A stretch of 23,138 nt of DNA. Source: Bacillota bacterium (GTDB lineage Bacteria; Bacillota_I; Bacilli_A; RF39; UBA660). Under the pieces are notes generated by a model, which made no database searches, was not told the DNA's origin, and saw only the letters and a list, made by a program, of their open reading frames with translations. Below are positions 1 through 7,314 of this stretch, in pieces. The stretch's first letter is position 1. Each line of letters begins with the position of its first letter. The position numbers and the translations under genes were made by a program. The stretch covers positions 1-23,138 of the forward strand of contig JAEWBI010000007.1 in assembly GCA_023391185.1 (NCBI GenBank), read 5' to 3'.

Positions 1-2
1 TG

Positions 3-1340
3 CCTATTATGGATTTAGAATCGAATTTGGAATATTTAGGAATTCCTATTCAAGAAACATATTATTTAAATAATTTATCAAGTCCTATGAAAATGTGTAT
101 GGGTTTATCAGAAGATCCAGTACTAAAAGATATTAGTTATGAAATGACTGCAACTGATGGATTTGTTCTCTGTTCAATAGATACTGATATTGAAATAGAT
201 GAAAGTTATTATGCTAGTGGAATTGGGCTTACATCAGTTGATTTTAGCAATGCTATCAATTTGGTTGAAATTGGTCAATCAGCCTTTTCTAAAAACTATT
301 TAACTGGTACGCTGGACTTAAGTGGAGCGGTAAATTTAACAAAAATTGGTTCGAATGCGTTTGCATACAATCAACTTGAAACGGCTAAATTCCCATCAAA
401 TTTATTATTCATTGGGGCAGGTGCATTTAAAAACAATTCTATGATTACAATTACAATACCTTCCTCAGTAACAACTATAGAAAATCTAGCATTTAGTGAT
501 AATGCATGGGTAAGTGTAACTATTGAAGAAAATGCTACAAATAATAAATTTAGGTTTAATGATAATTGGGGAACAATAGGTTGGCCAAGTTCTCTTATGA
601 CTGATATTTCTCCAATTAATTATGTTTTAAATACTTCGGTAAATAATTTTGCGTATTCAGGTACATATTTTATTGTAGATGTTCCGACTGCTGGAAACTA
701 TAAACTAGAAGTTTGGGGTGCTCAAGGCAGTAATAACGGTGGAAATGGTGGTTATAGCGTAGGTAATCTATCACTAACTAGTGGTACAAAATTATATGTT
801 TATGTTGGAGGACAAAATGGTTATAATGGTGGTGGCGGTATTGGCACACTATATTCTGGTGGTGGAGCATCAGATATAAGAATTAATTCCACTTCATTGC
901 TATCGAGAGTTATAGTTGCTGGAGGTGGCGGAGCAGGGTCAGATGAGTCGGAAGCAGGCTATGGTGGTGGAACTGTTGGTGGTAATTCTGAGTATGCTAA
1001 TGGTGCTACTGCTACAGCTGGTGGCACAGGTTATGATAATGAAGGTAATGGAAGTTTTGGTATAGGTGGATGGTCTTTGGCACGTGAAGGTAGTGGCGGC
1101 GGTGGCTGGTATGGTGGCGGTGCTGATGAACTTGGATTTTCCGGAGCAGGTGGTTCTGGGTATGTATATACTTCCGCTACTTCTTCAAATTATCCATCAG
1201 GCTGCTTACTTAATAGTTCAAACTATTTAACTTCCGCTACTACTATTGGTGGAAATACTTCAGTTCCAACATTTACAGGTGCCGGAAGTATGACTGGTAA
1301 TACTGGTAATGGATATATAAAAATTACATATATTGGTTAA
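3..1340 (+). CDS. Surface protein with BspA-type LRRs and ALK-like glycine-rich domain (5' end cut by window)
   Basis: The frame is open to the left edge, so the first ATG at 9 is probably internal and the N-terminus, with any signal peptide, is missing. Counting from that ATG, residues ~71-170 hold BspA-type leucine-rich repeats with the recurring pattern of Leu..IG..AF..N.L (for example IGSNAFAYNQL and IGAGAFKNNSM). Residues ~214-443 form a glycine-rich domain that opens with AGNYKLEVWGAQG and runs through GG-rich stretches such as VAGGGGAG; this matches the glycine-rich domain family named for ALK/LTK receptors (PF12810), recognised by pattern only. The protein ends right after the domain (YIKITYIG) with no LPxTG sorting motif or C-terminal membrane anchor. 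Probably exported and surface-associated, in adhesion or binding of host or matrix material; that role is inferred from the family. It has its own terminator and no operon partner in the window. Confidence 0.8.
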   Translation, partial: PIMDLESNLEYLGIPIQETYYLNNLSSPMKMCMGLSEDPVLKDISYEMTATDGFVLCSIDTDIEIDESYYASGIGLTSVDFSNAINLVEIGQSAFSKNYLTGTLDLSGAVNLTKIGSNAFAYNQLETAKFPSNLLFIGAGAFKNNSMITITIPSSVTTIENLAFSDNAWVSVTIEENATNNKFRFNDNWGTIGWPSSLMTDISPINYVLNTSVNNFAYSGTYFIVDVPTAGNYKLEVWGAQGSNNGGNGGYSVGNLSLTSGTKLYVYVGGQNGYNGGGGIGTLYSGGGASDIRINSTSLLSRVIVAGGGGAGSDESEAGYGGGTVGGNSEYANGATATAGGTGYDNEGNGSFGIGGWSLAREGSGGGGWYGGGADELGFSGAGGSGYVYTSATSSNYPSGCLLNSSNYLTSATTIGGNTSVPTFTGAGSMTGNTGNGYIKITYIG

Positions 1341-1344
1341 CATT

Positions 1345-1375
1345 AAAATAAAGGGTTTAAATCCTTTATTTTTTT
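1345..1375 (+). terminator. Intrinsic terminator of the LRR/glycine-rich gene
   Basis: Stem AATAAAGG (1347-1354) pairs with CCTTTATT (1363-1370) around an 8-nt loop, followed by a run of seven T. It starts a few bases after the stop codon. Confidence 0.85.
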
Positions 1376-1411
1376 CGAATATTATAGTAAAATAACGTAT
1401 AGGTGATATAT

Positions 1412-2056
1412 ATGTTCGATAAAGTATTAGATTTAATTAAAACAAAAAATTTAGTTGTTCCTGGTTCAATATTTTATAATATGAACGAACTAGGTATTAG
1501 TCATGAAGAACTATATATTATTATATATATTATTAATCTTGATGAATTAGAATTTGACATGGTAAAAATGTCAAAAGAACTAGGAATAAAACCAAAAGAA
1601 TTATTAAAGGTTGTTAATTCTTTGGTAGAAAAAGATTATTTAAAACTTGATGTTATAAAAAATGAATGTAATGCAGGCGAATACTTTAATTTAGATGGGT
1701 TATATCGTAAAATGACTTTTAATATCATTGGTAAAGAAGGGGAAAAAATTACTGTTCCTAATACTTTATATGATGAATTTGAACAAGAATTTAAAAGGCC
1801 TTTAACACCTATGGAATTTCAAATAATAGATGCATGGAAAGAAGTAGGTTATACATCAGAACTTATCATCCTTGCTTTAAAGGAAGCAACATATAATGGA
1901 GCTTATAGCGTTACTTATATTGATAAAGTGTTAAGTGCTTGGGACAAAAAGGGTATTAAGAATGCTGAAGATGTTGCTAAGAATAAGCAAGATTTTAAAA
2001 GAAAAAATATTGAACCAGCTGAATTAGAAGAAGAGTATGATTGGTTAAATGAATAA
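1412..2056 (+). CDS. dnaD: DNA replication initiation protein DnaD
   Basis: 214 residues. DnaD helps load the replicative helicase at the origin and at restart sites together with DnaA, DnaB and DnaI in low-GC Gram-positives. The N-terminal ~95 residues look like the winged-helix domain (LGIKPKELLKVVNSLVEKDYL). Residues ~115-185 are the DnaD/DnaB C-terminal domain, ending in the DNA-binding YxxxIxxxW-type motif, here YIDKVLSAW at 169-177. The ATG at 1412 is chosen over the in-frame GTG at 1403 because that GTG lies inside the ribosome binding site AGGTG (1401-1405), which sits 6 nt before the ATG. The 3' end overlaps nth by 8 nt, so the two are translated from one mRNA. The dnaD-nth pairing next to ponA-recU is as in Bacillus. 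Confidence 0.9.
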   Translation: MFDKVLDLIKTKNLVVPGSIFYNMNELGISHEELYIIIYIINLDELEFDMVKMSKELGIKPKELLKVVNSLVEKDYLKLDVIKNECNAGEYFNLDGLYRKMTFNIIGKEGEKITVPNTLYDEFEQEFKRPLTPMEFQIIDAWKEVGYTSELIILALKEATYNGAYSVTYIDKVLSAWDKKGIKNAEDVAKNKQDFKRKNIEPAELEEEYDWLNE

Positions 2057-2675
2057 AGAGAGAATATTTAATTACTTAAATGAATTGATTACTAATCCAG
2101 TATGTGAGTTAGATTACAGTAAAGATTATGAACTCTTGATTGCTGTAATGCTAAGTGCACAAACTACTGATAAAAGGGTTAATACTGTAACAAATGTTTT
2201 ATTTAGTAAGTATCCAACTCTTTTAGATCTTAGCAAAGCAAATTTAGATGATGTTAAATACATTATTAAATCACTCGGTACTTATTCAAAAAAAGCATAT
2301 AATGTTATTGCTATTAGCAGCAGATTAATTGAAGATGCAAGTGGTGTTGTACCAAACAATCGTGAATTTTTAGAGAGTTTACCAGGTGTTGGAAGAAAGA
2401 CAACTAATGTAGTACTGGGTATATTATTTAATGTACCCTGCATTGCTGTAGACACACATGTAGCTAGAGTTGCTGTTAGACTTGGTTTTGCAAAAGATGG
2501 TGATACTGTATATGAGATTGAAAAAAAGCTTACAAGAAAAATCCCAAAAGATAATATGATTAAAATTCATCATCAATTATTACTATTTGGAAGATATCAT
2601 TGTAAAGCAGTAAAACCAGAATGTAGTAATTGTAAGTTATATGATATATGTAAAGAAAAAAGGAAATCAGTTTGA
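2049..2675 (+). CDS. nth: Endonuclease III (DNA glycosylase/AP lyase)
   Basis: 208 residues, normal for the family. It removes oxidised pyrimidines and cuts at abasic sites in base excision repair. Visible: the helix-hairpin-helix LPGVGRKT (111-118) with catalytic Lys117, catalytic Asp135 in the VDTHV motif, and the C-terminal iron-sulfur loop with Cys185, Cys192, Cys195 and Cys201 (C-x6-C-x2-C-x5-C), which binds a 4Fe-4S cluster. The start overlaps the last codons of dnaD (ATG at 2049, dnaD stop at 2054-2056), with no strong ribosome binding site of its own, so translation is probably coupled. The TGA stop lies in the stem of the following terminator. The ypoC gene that follows nth in Bacillus is absent. 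Confidence 0.95.
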   Translation: MNKERIFNYLNELITNPVCELDYSKDYELLIAVMLSAQTTDKRVNTVTNVLFSKYPTLLDLSKANLDDVKYIIKSLGTYSKKAYNVIAISSRLIEDASGVVPNNREFLESLPGVGRKTTNVVLGILFNVPCIAVDTHVARVAVRLGFAKDGDTVYEIEKKLTRKIPKDNMIKIHHQLLLFGRYHCKAVKPECSNCKLYDICKEKRKSV

Positions 2676-2685
2676 TTTCCTTTTT
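2656..2685. terminator. Bidirectional terminator between convergent nth and ponA
   Basis: A perfect 13-bp stem (2657-2669 with 2673-2685) has a 3-nt loop. T runs lie on the 3' side in both directions because the outer five pairs are A-T. It contains the nth stop codon and begins 3 nt past the ponA stop on the other strand. Confidence 0.9.
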
Positions 2686-2688
2686 ATA

Positions 2689-5600
2689 TTATTTAATTGT
2701 CAAAGTTCCAGTTCCACCCATATCTGGCTTAGAACCACACGCATAAGTTACTTTTAGACTATGATTTCCTAAATCCAATACTTTAATAGCTGCATTTGTT
2801 GTACTCCAAGATGTCCCATATGATGTTCCATCAACGGATATATCTTTTAAAGTACATGTGTTAGGTGAATATGTTATTTTACTATAATCATATGTTTCAC
2901 CTTTAGTTAATGTAGCACTTGGAACTGTTACACTGTATGTAGTAGGAGTTCCATTTACTTTAGTTGAAACTGAAGTTCCAGTAGATTGATTAGATTTATA
3001 ATTAGTATAAGCCGTTTTAACCATTACTGTAACTGTTCCACTTTCAGAAGGTTCAAAAGTATAATTTGTACTTGTTGTAGAACCGACTTTTACATAAGAA
3101 CCACTAGAAGTTTCTTCATATATGTCATATCCTAAACTTCCTAAGTTACTACTATTCCAACCTATTATATTTGAAATATAGTTAGATTGGTATCCAGCAT
3201 TGCTAAATAATTTTTTATAATATGAAGTCAAATATTCTTTTTCAAGCCATTTTGCTGTAGCAGCAGTCCAACTAACAGTTATTTCACCATCACTAGAAGT
3301 TGCTTTTAAATCAGTCACATTAGATAACTGTGCAAATCTTGTAGATGTCTCAGTTGGCTCGGTTCCTTTTTTAAATAACTCAGTTGTTTTTAATGAGTCT
3401 GGAGTATAGGCACTAGGAAGTATTGGCTCAATAGCCTGAGCTTCTATTGCAACTGATACAACGCTATCAGGTTGCTTAATATTAGTACCTCTAGTCCAAA
3501 CACTTTTTGCAACTGTATTAAATAGGGCAGCATGTTGCATATTACCAAAGCGAGTATAATGATCAGAATAAATCTTATCATATCCATACCATACTGATAT
3601 AGCATACTCATCAGTGAATGCAGCAACCCATAAATCATTGATTGCATTGTCAGCTAAACCATTAGCTTTTTTAGTTTCTTCACTAAAGTTAGATGTACCA
3701 GTTTTAGCTGAGAACTTCCAACCATTAACATTTGAATATCCTAATAATGCTGATGGGGCAGTTGTAACTAGCATATCTTGTACTATATAAGCTGTGGCCT
3801 CACTCATTGCTTTATTACTTACTAATTCATTTTCGAATTCTTCACCAGAATCACGGAAAGTTAACTTTGTATAACTATAAGGTTCATGATAAGTACCACC
3901 GTTACCAAAGGCTGCATAAGCAGCGGCAACAGTTAAAGGAGATTCACCATTGTAACCACCAATTGAATGTGCCTCATGTAATGAATTACCAGATAATTCT
4001 GGAGATAAACCTAAATTCTTAGCAAATTCTATAATATTTGTCTTTTTAACACTTTGGAAAACCTTAAGTGCAGGAATATTTCTAGACCCAGCTAGAGCTG
4101 TACGATAGGAAATAACACCCTGATATCCACCATCAAAGTTTTGAATAGCAGTTCCATCTGAATAAGAGTATTCTTCATCTGCAACCAATTGTCCAGGTGA
4201 AGCGTTATTGTATTCTATAGCAGGACCATAAGCAAATAATGGCTTTGCAGTAGAACCTATTTGTCTTCTTGCTTGATTTTCAAGAGTGGCATAATTTATA
4301 AGTCCACTTGCTGATGAATCTCTATTAGTACCGATAGCTACAATAGCACCAGTTTTAGTATCTAATACAGTAATACCGGCTTGAACAACATCATTTTCCC
4401 ATTTATATGATTCACCGCTCATTATTTTATTTATTGCATCTTGCTTAGTAATATCCATAGTTGTATATATTTCCATTGAAGTAGTATAAGGATTCTTTCC
4501 AGTATCTCTCTTTACTTCTGCTACAACTGTATCAACGAAACCTTGATATTTTGTATCGTCTCCAGCTGAAGTTCCTTTAGATACTAAATCTTCAACTTTT
4601 ACAGCATTAGCTGCATCAGCTTCTTCTTGACTTATATATCCATGTCTTACCATAAGTTTTAATACAACACTACGTCTATAAGTAGCATTGTCTGGATTTA
4701 TAAGTGGATTATATGTATTTGGCGCTTGGAATATACCAGCTATTAAAGCTGCCTCACTTAAATTCATATCTTTAGCGTTTTTACCAAAATATGCTAAACT
4801 AGCTTGTTCAACACCATAGTTATTTCCACCTAATAAATTATTATTAACATAAAATTCAATTATTTCTTGTTTTGTATAATTTTTTTCAATTTGAAATATT
4901 GATAAATAAATATCTGTAAATTTACGAATAATACCTTTTATACCTTGATCTTCGGAACTTGTAAATGCATTCTTTGAAACTTGCATCGTAAGTGTACTAG
5001 CTCCACCAGCACCACTAGAACCAAGTATTTGACCTAATGTTGCCTTAGCAAAACGGGGTAAATCAAAACCATTATGTTGGAAGAACCTTGAATCCTCTGT
5101 TGCTACAAGTGCATCAACAAAAACTTCTGGAAGTTCATCATATGTTATTTTTTCGCGTTTTTCTGCGCCTAATTTAGCAATTACTTCATTATCTTTACTA
5201 TATAATACACTCGCTTCTGAGGTATATAGTTCATTTGGATTAAACTTAGGTGCTTGAACAACAATGTATATGAAGAATGTTCCCATTGCTAACATGCCCA
5301 ATATAAAGCATACAAAGACAAACATTAAAGCAAATTTCCACCATTTTCTTTTTCTTATATCTAACTTTTTATCTTTTGATTTAGTTCTTGAATCATGAGA
5401 TTTAATAGTTTTTTTAATACCACTTTTTAAAGCGGTTGTGTTAATAGTCTTTCTTGAAATGCTTTGTGCATTATTTTTTCTCTTGCTCATCTCAATAATT
5501 CTCCTTTCTTCACTTTTTAAATCAGTATATTTTTTATATATGCCTGGTCCAAAAAAGACAAGGACATCAACGATTGCGACAATTGCTATTGCTTTGTTAC

Positions 5601-5703
5601 CAACAGTTAGGCTTCCAATCATGCAAGCAATTATACTTACTAAGATAACAAGGCTCTCTACTTGATGTTGATAAATCCATCTTTTTATTTTTTTAATACT
5701 CAT
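2689..5703 (-). CDS. ponA: Class A penicillin-binding protein (PBP1-type), with extra N-terminal membrane hairpin
   Basis: 1004 residues from the ATG at 5703. It polymerises lipid II into glycan strands and cross-links the peptides at the outer face of the membrane. Order: two hydrophobic segments (~16-34 and ~37-54), a Lys/Arg-rich cytoplasmic stretch, a third membrane helix (~124-149), then the GT51 glycosyltransferase with ATEDSRFF (catalytic Glu203) and GASTLTMQ. The transpeptidase follows with STAK (Ser484), SRN (540-542) and KTGTS (667-671). The last ~210 residues are Thr/Ser-rich, with a fibronectin III-like segment. The usual family has only one membrane helix. The ATG at 5703 has AAGGTG 6 nt upstream and overlaps the recU end by 11 nt; the GTG at 5712 falls in that site and was rejected. 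A second site before Met72 could start a normal one-helix form. Co-transcribed with recU, as in Bacillus. Confidence 0.93.
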   Translation of the reverse strand: MSIKKIKRWIYQHQVESLVILVSIIACMIGSLTVGNKAIAIVAIVDVLVFFGPGIYKKYTDLKSEERRIIEMSKRKNNAQSISRKTINTTALKSGIKKTIKSHDSRTKSKDKKLDIRKRKWWKFALMFVFVCFILGMLAMGTFFIYIVVQAPKFNPNELYTSEASVLYSKDNEVIAKLGAEKREKITYDELPEVFVDALVATEDSRFFQHNGFDLPRFAKATLGQILGSSGAGGASTLTMQVSKNAFTSSEDQGIKGIIRKFTDIYLSIFQIEKNYTKQEIIEFYVNNNLLGGNNYGVEQASLAYFGKNAKDMNLSEAALIAGIFQAPNTYNPLINPDNATYRRSVVLKLMVRHGYISQEEADAANAVKVEDLVSKGTSAGDDTKYQGFVDTVVAEVKRDTGKNPYTTSMEIYTTMDITKQDAINKIMSGESYKWENDVVQAGITVLDTKTGAIVAIGTNRDSSASGLINYATLENQARRQIGSTAKPLFAYGPAIEYNNASPGQLVADEEYSYSDGTAIQNFDGGYQGVISYRTALAGSRNIPALKVFQSVKKTNIIEFAKNLGLSPELSGNSLHEAHSIGGYNGESPLTVAAAYAAFGNGGTYHEPYSYTKLTFRDSGEEFENELVSNKAMSEATAYIVQDMLVTTAPSALLGYSNVNGWKFSAKTGTSNFSEETKKANGLADNAINDLWVAAFTDEYAISVWYGYDKIYSDHYTRFGNMQHAALFNTVAKSVWTRGTNIKQPDSVVSVAIEAQAIEPILPSAYTPDSLKTTELFKKGTEPTETSTRFAQLSNVTDLKATSSDGEITVSWTAATAKWLEKEYLTSYYKKLFSNAGYQSNYISNIIGWNSSNLGSLGYDIYEETSSGSYVKVGSTTSTNYTFEPSESGTVTVMVKTAYTNYKSNQSTGTSVSTKVNGTPTTYSVTVPSATLTKGETYDYSKITYSPNTCTLKDISVDGTSYGTSWSTTNAAIKVLDLGNHSLKVTYACGSKPDMGGTGTLTIK
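5488..5506 (-). promoter_or_regulatory. Internal ribosome binding site and in-frame ATG within ponA
   Basis: On the minus strand AAGGAG (5506-5501) lies 10 nt before an in-frame ATG (5490-5488, Met72, protein start MSKRKNN). Starting here gives a 933-residue protein with a short basic cytoplasmic tail and one membrane helix, the standard class A PBP plan. Whether it is used is unknown, as AAGGAG also encodes part of a Glu-Arg stretch. Confidence 0.5.
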
Positions 5704-6268
5704 TAATTTCACCTTCCATTAATTTATCTATTACTTTTATATAATCCAATCTTAAGTTATATTTTAAATCAATTTTAAAGCCATTGTCTTTAAAAAACTT
5801 TCTTGGAATAGATTTTCTGCTATTATTATTCAAAAAATCTTGGAGTTTGTTACTAGGTAAAATATATATTTCATTAAATTTAACAAAACTAACAATTAAA
5901 AAACCAATACCACCCATTTTAGAAATTGTATCTAGATGTTTGATTTGGTGCTGATGTATATTTGAAAGTGGAAAACTTGTAAGAGTAGTTTCTTTAGCTT
6001 CAAAATCAATATATTTTCCTTTATATATTCCGTTATAGTCAGTAGTTGATGGTGTTTTGAAATATGCTTCTTTTATTAAAGCATCATTTCTATTCTTATA
6101 ATCAACTTTTACTATTCCAATAGGTGTAGGTTTTTTATATATGCAAGCTATATTATTATTTAAATAATATTCATTAGTAATATTGATATCTTCTTCTAGA
6201 GTCATCCCTCTGTTATCATAGGTTGTCATTTTAATATATGTTTTTTTTATTCCAGTTGGATAATTCAT
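5693..6268 (-). CDS. recU: Holliday junction resolvase RecU
   Basis: 191 residues. RecU resolves four-way DNA junctions in recombinational repair and chromosome segregation in Gram-positives. Family signatures: NRG near the start (19-21), KKPTPIGIVKVDY (45-57), and the nuclease core with Asp77 (TTDYNG), Glu90 and Lys92 (DFEAKET). The 13- and 2-residue spacing of that triad is the same as in the Bacillus enzyme. ATG at 6268 has AGGTGA a few bases upstream and a -10/-35 pair further up. The 3' end overlaps the start of ponA by 11 nt, giving the recU-ponA operon of Bacillus, which links junction resolution to cell-wall synthesis only by co-expression. Confidence 0.95.
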   Translation of the reverse strand: MNYPTGIKKTYIKMTTYDNRGMTLEEDINITNEYYLNNNIACIYKKPTPIGIVKVDYKNRNDALIKEAYFKTPSTTDYNGIYKGKYIDFEAKETTLTSFPLSNIHQHQIKHLDTISKMGGIGFLIVSFVKFNEIYILPSNKLQDFLNNNSRKSIPRKFFKDNGFKIDLKYNLRLDYIKVIDKLMEGEINEY

Positions 6269-6283
6269 AAAATCACCTAATTA

Positions 6284-6312
6284 ATTATACTATATTTGTG
6301 ATAATTTTTCCA
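6284..6312 (-). promoter_or_regulatory. Promoter of recU-ponA
   Basis: On the minus strand TGGAAA (6312-6307, 4 of 6 to TTGACA) and a perfect TATAAT (6289-6284) are separated by 17 nt, ending 15 nt before the recU ATG. Confidence 0.65.
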
Positions 6313-6350
6313 TATGAAAACACTATTATTAAAAAAATGTCACAAATCCA

Positions 6351-6377
6351 AAAAAAGAACTAGTTTTAACTAGTTTT
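6351..6377. repeat. Palindromic AACTAGTT pair forming a hairpin between divergent units
   Basis: Two copies of the self-complementary octamer AACTAGTT (6358-6365, 6368-6375) are separated by TT. An A run lies before and a T run after, so the hairpin could end transcription in either direction. No gene ends here, so it could instead be an operator or a guard against read-through. Function unknown. Confidence 0.5.
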
Positions 6378-6431
6378 GTCGAATACCATGTATTATTAGA
6401 AGCAATGTGTTAAATTTATTTCGGTGATACG

Positions 6432-6524
6432 ATGAAAGATTATTATATTGATAAGATTTTCAATGAAATGATTGATGACGTTAAGTATATAAAAATAACT
6501 ACTTTTCTATTAAAAGAAGAGTAG
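6432..6524 (+). CDS. Possible 30-residue protein (MKDYYIDK...)
   Basis: A short ORF with GGTGA 5-6 nt before its ATG, ending in TAG inside the stem of a strong terminator, as many proven genes here do. The product (MKDYYIDKIFNEMIDDVKYI to LLKEE) is acidic, likely helical and has no signal peptide, membrane helix or known motif. I do not recognise a family. No convincing promoter is seen upstream; TATTAT at 6391-6396 is the best -10 candidate. It fills the gap between the divergent recU promoter and the gpsB promoter. It may be a real micro-protein or an incidental reading frame in a small RNA. Confidence 0.35.
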   Translation: MKDYYIDKIFNEMIDDVKYIKITTFLLKEE

Positions 6525-6532
6525 TTATTTTT
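6491..6532. terminator. Strong hairpin terminator before gpsB
   Basis: A perfect 13-bp stem (6491-6503 with 6520-6532) has a 16-nt loop. The outer A-T pairs leave T runs on both strands, so it could work in both directions. It lies 15 nt upstream of the gpsB -35 box and isolates gpsB from upstream transcription. Confidence 0.75.
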
Positions 6533-6546
6533 GCTTATATACTTCA

Positions 6547-6576
6547 TTGACAAAAAACACTATTATATTATATAAT
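6547..6576 (+). promoter_or_regulatory. Promoter of gpsB-rnpB
   Basis: Perfect TTGACA (6547-6552) and perfect TATAAT (6571-6576) are separated by 18 nt. Predicted start ~6583, about 23 nt before the gpsB ATG. It is one of the best promoter matches in the window, fitting a highly expressed RNA downstream. Confidence 0.85.
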
Positions 6577-6605
6577 ATATCTGTAGTATGAGAGGTGGTG
6601 TGCTG

Positions 6606-6935
6606 ATGTATCAAGAGCGAATCTTACTATCAAGTAAAGACATACTTGAAAAAGAATTTAAAGTTGATACTAGGGGGTATCGTCCACAAGAAGTCGATAA
6701 GTATTTAGACGTTGTTATTCACGATTATGATGAATATACTAAGATAATCGCTGATTTAGAAAATGAAAAAAAAGAGATTATTGAAGATAATATTCGTTTA
6801 AAACAAGAAGTTCGTAGATTAAGAACACAAATTGATGCGCTTAAAGAATCTGTCACAATAGATTCAAAAAGTAATAATGTTGATCTTTTAAGAAGAATTT
6901 CAAATTTAGAAAAAATTATATATGGAAAAGAATAG
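6606..6935 (+). CDS. gpsB: Cell division protein GpsB
   Basis: 109 residues. GpsB is a small DivIVA-like membrane-binding coiled-coil protein that moves between septum and side wall and docks class A PBPs; a partner PBP is encoded 0.9 kb away. Visible: the DivIVA-type N-domain with FKVDTRGYRPQEVDKYLD, a coiled coil (~35-75), and the C-terminal trimerising segment LLRRISNLEKIIYG, which sets GpsB apart from DivIVA. The ATG at 6606 is chosen because AGGTGG (6593-6598) sits 7 nt before it; the in-frame ATG at 6588 would lie upstream of this site, near the transcription start. The stop codon (6933-6935) is inside the 5' strand of RNase P helix P1, so gpsB and rnpB appear to share a transcript, an adjacency also seen in Bacillus. 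Confidence 0.95.
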   Translation: MYQERILLSSKDILEKEFKVDTRGYRPQEVDKYLDVVIHDYDEYTKIIADLENEKKEIIEDNIRLKQEVRRLRTQIDALKESVTIDSKSNNVDLLRRISNLEKIIYGKE

Positions 6936-7285
6936 TATCATGACAAACGCTGCATTCTTAGTAATGTAGAGGAAAGTCCATGCTCGCACAACCTGTGATG
7001 GTTGTAGTGTTCGTGCAAGGGGAAAAAATAACCCTTGGTAGCATTAGCTAACGGCTCTGAAATAATCTAAGTCTTCGGATATGATTAAACTAGGTGTAAA
7101 AGTGCCAAAGTGACGAAGAAACTGGAAACAGTGGAAGTGGAACGTGGTAAACCCCGCGAGCGAGAAACCCAAATTTGGTAGGGGAGCTTAACTGGAGAAA
7201 TTTGAACGAAGGTTAGGATTGATTCGTCAATAGATAGATGTTTGTCACTCTTAGGAGTACAGAACATGGCTTATATGATATTATT
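6931..7285 (+). ncRNA. rnpB: RNase P RNA, type B (Bacillus class)
   Basis: The catalytic RNA that matures tRNA 5' ends. Diagnostic conserved blocks are present in order: AGAGGAAAGTCCATGCTCGC (P4 5' side and CR-I, from 6968), GTCTTCGGATATG (from 7071), AAGTGCCAAAGTGACGAAG (from 7100), GTGGAACGTGGTAAACCCC (P5/P7 region, from 7137), GAGCGAGAAACCCAAATTTG (from 7158), and the 3' universal ACAGAACATGGCTTAT (7260-7274+). Several match the Bacillus subtilis RNA nearly base for base. Helix P1 is formed by 6931-6941 and 7275-7285 (one G-U pair) and is followed by a T run. The exact mature ends are uncertain by a few bases; P1 includes the gpsB stop codon. No good promoter lies between gpsB and rnpB, so it is probably processed from the gpsB transcript. 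Confidence 0.95.
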
Positions 7286-7290
7286 TTTTT
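7275..7290 (+). terminator. T run after RNase P helix P1
   Basis: The 3' strand of helix P1 (7275-7285) runs straight into TTTTT (7286-7290), so P1 may double as the terminator stem. Some read-through into rodZ is likely, since no usable separate promoter is seen for that gene. Confidence 0.55.
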
Positions 7291-7314
7291 AATATAATAG
7301 ATAGGAGTAATAAC

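Noticed and set aside
700..1330. Possible tandem DNA repeat in the GGTGGT-rich stretch
   Set aside because: The similarity comes from glycine codons in a low-complexity domain; no fixed repeat unit or CRISPR-like spacing is present.
3444..4022. Short ORFs on both strands inside ponA
   Set aside because: Out-of-frame shadows within the transpeptidase coding region, with no start signals.
6880..6935. Separate promoter for rnpB within gpsB
   Set aside because: TATATA at 6917-6922 is at a suitable place but no -35-like element stands 16-18 nt upstream; not strong enough to annotate.
7085..7267. Minus-strand 60-codon ORF
   Set aside because: It lies wholly inside the RNase P RNA and has no ribosome binding site.
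7293..7298. Perfect TATAAT upstream of rodZ
   Set aside because: No -35 in range and the implied start (~7305) would cut off the ribosome binding site at 7302-7307, so it is probably not a working promoter for rodZ.
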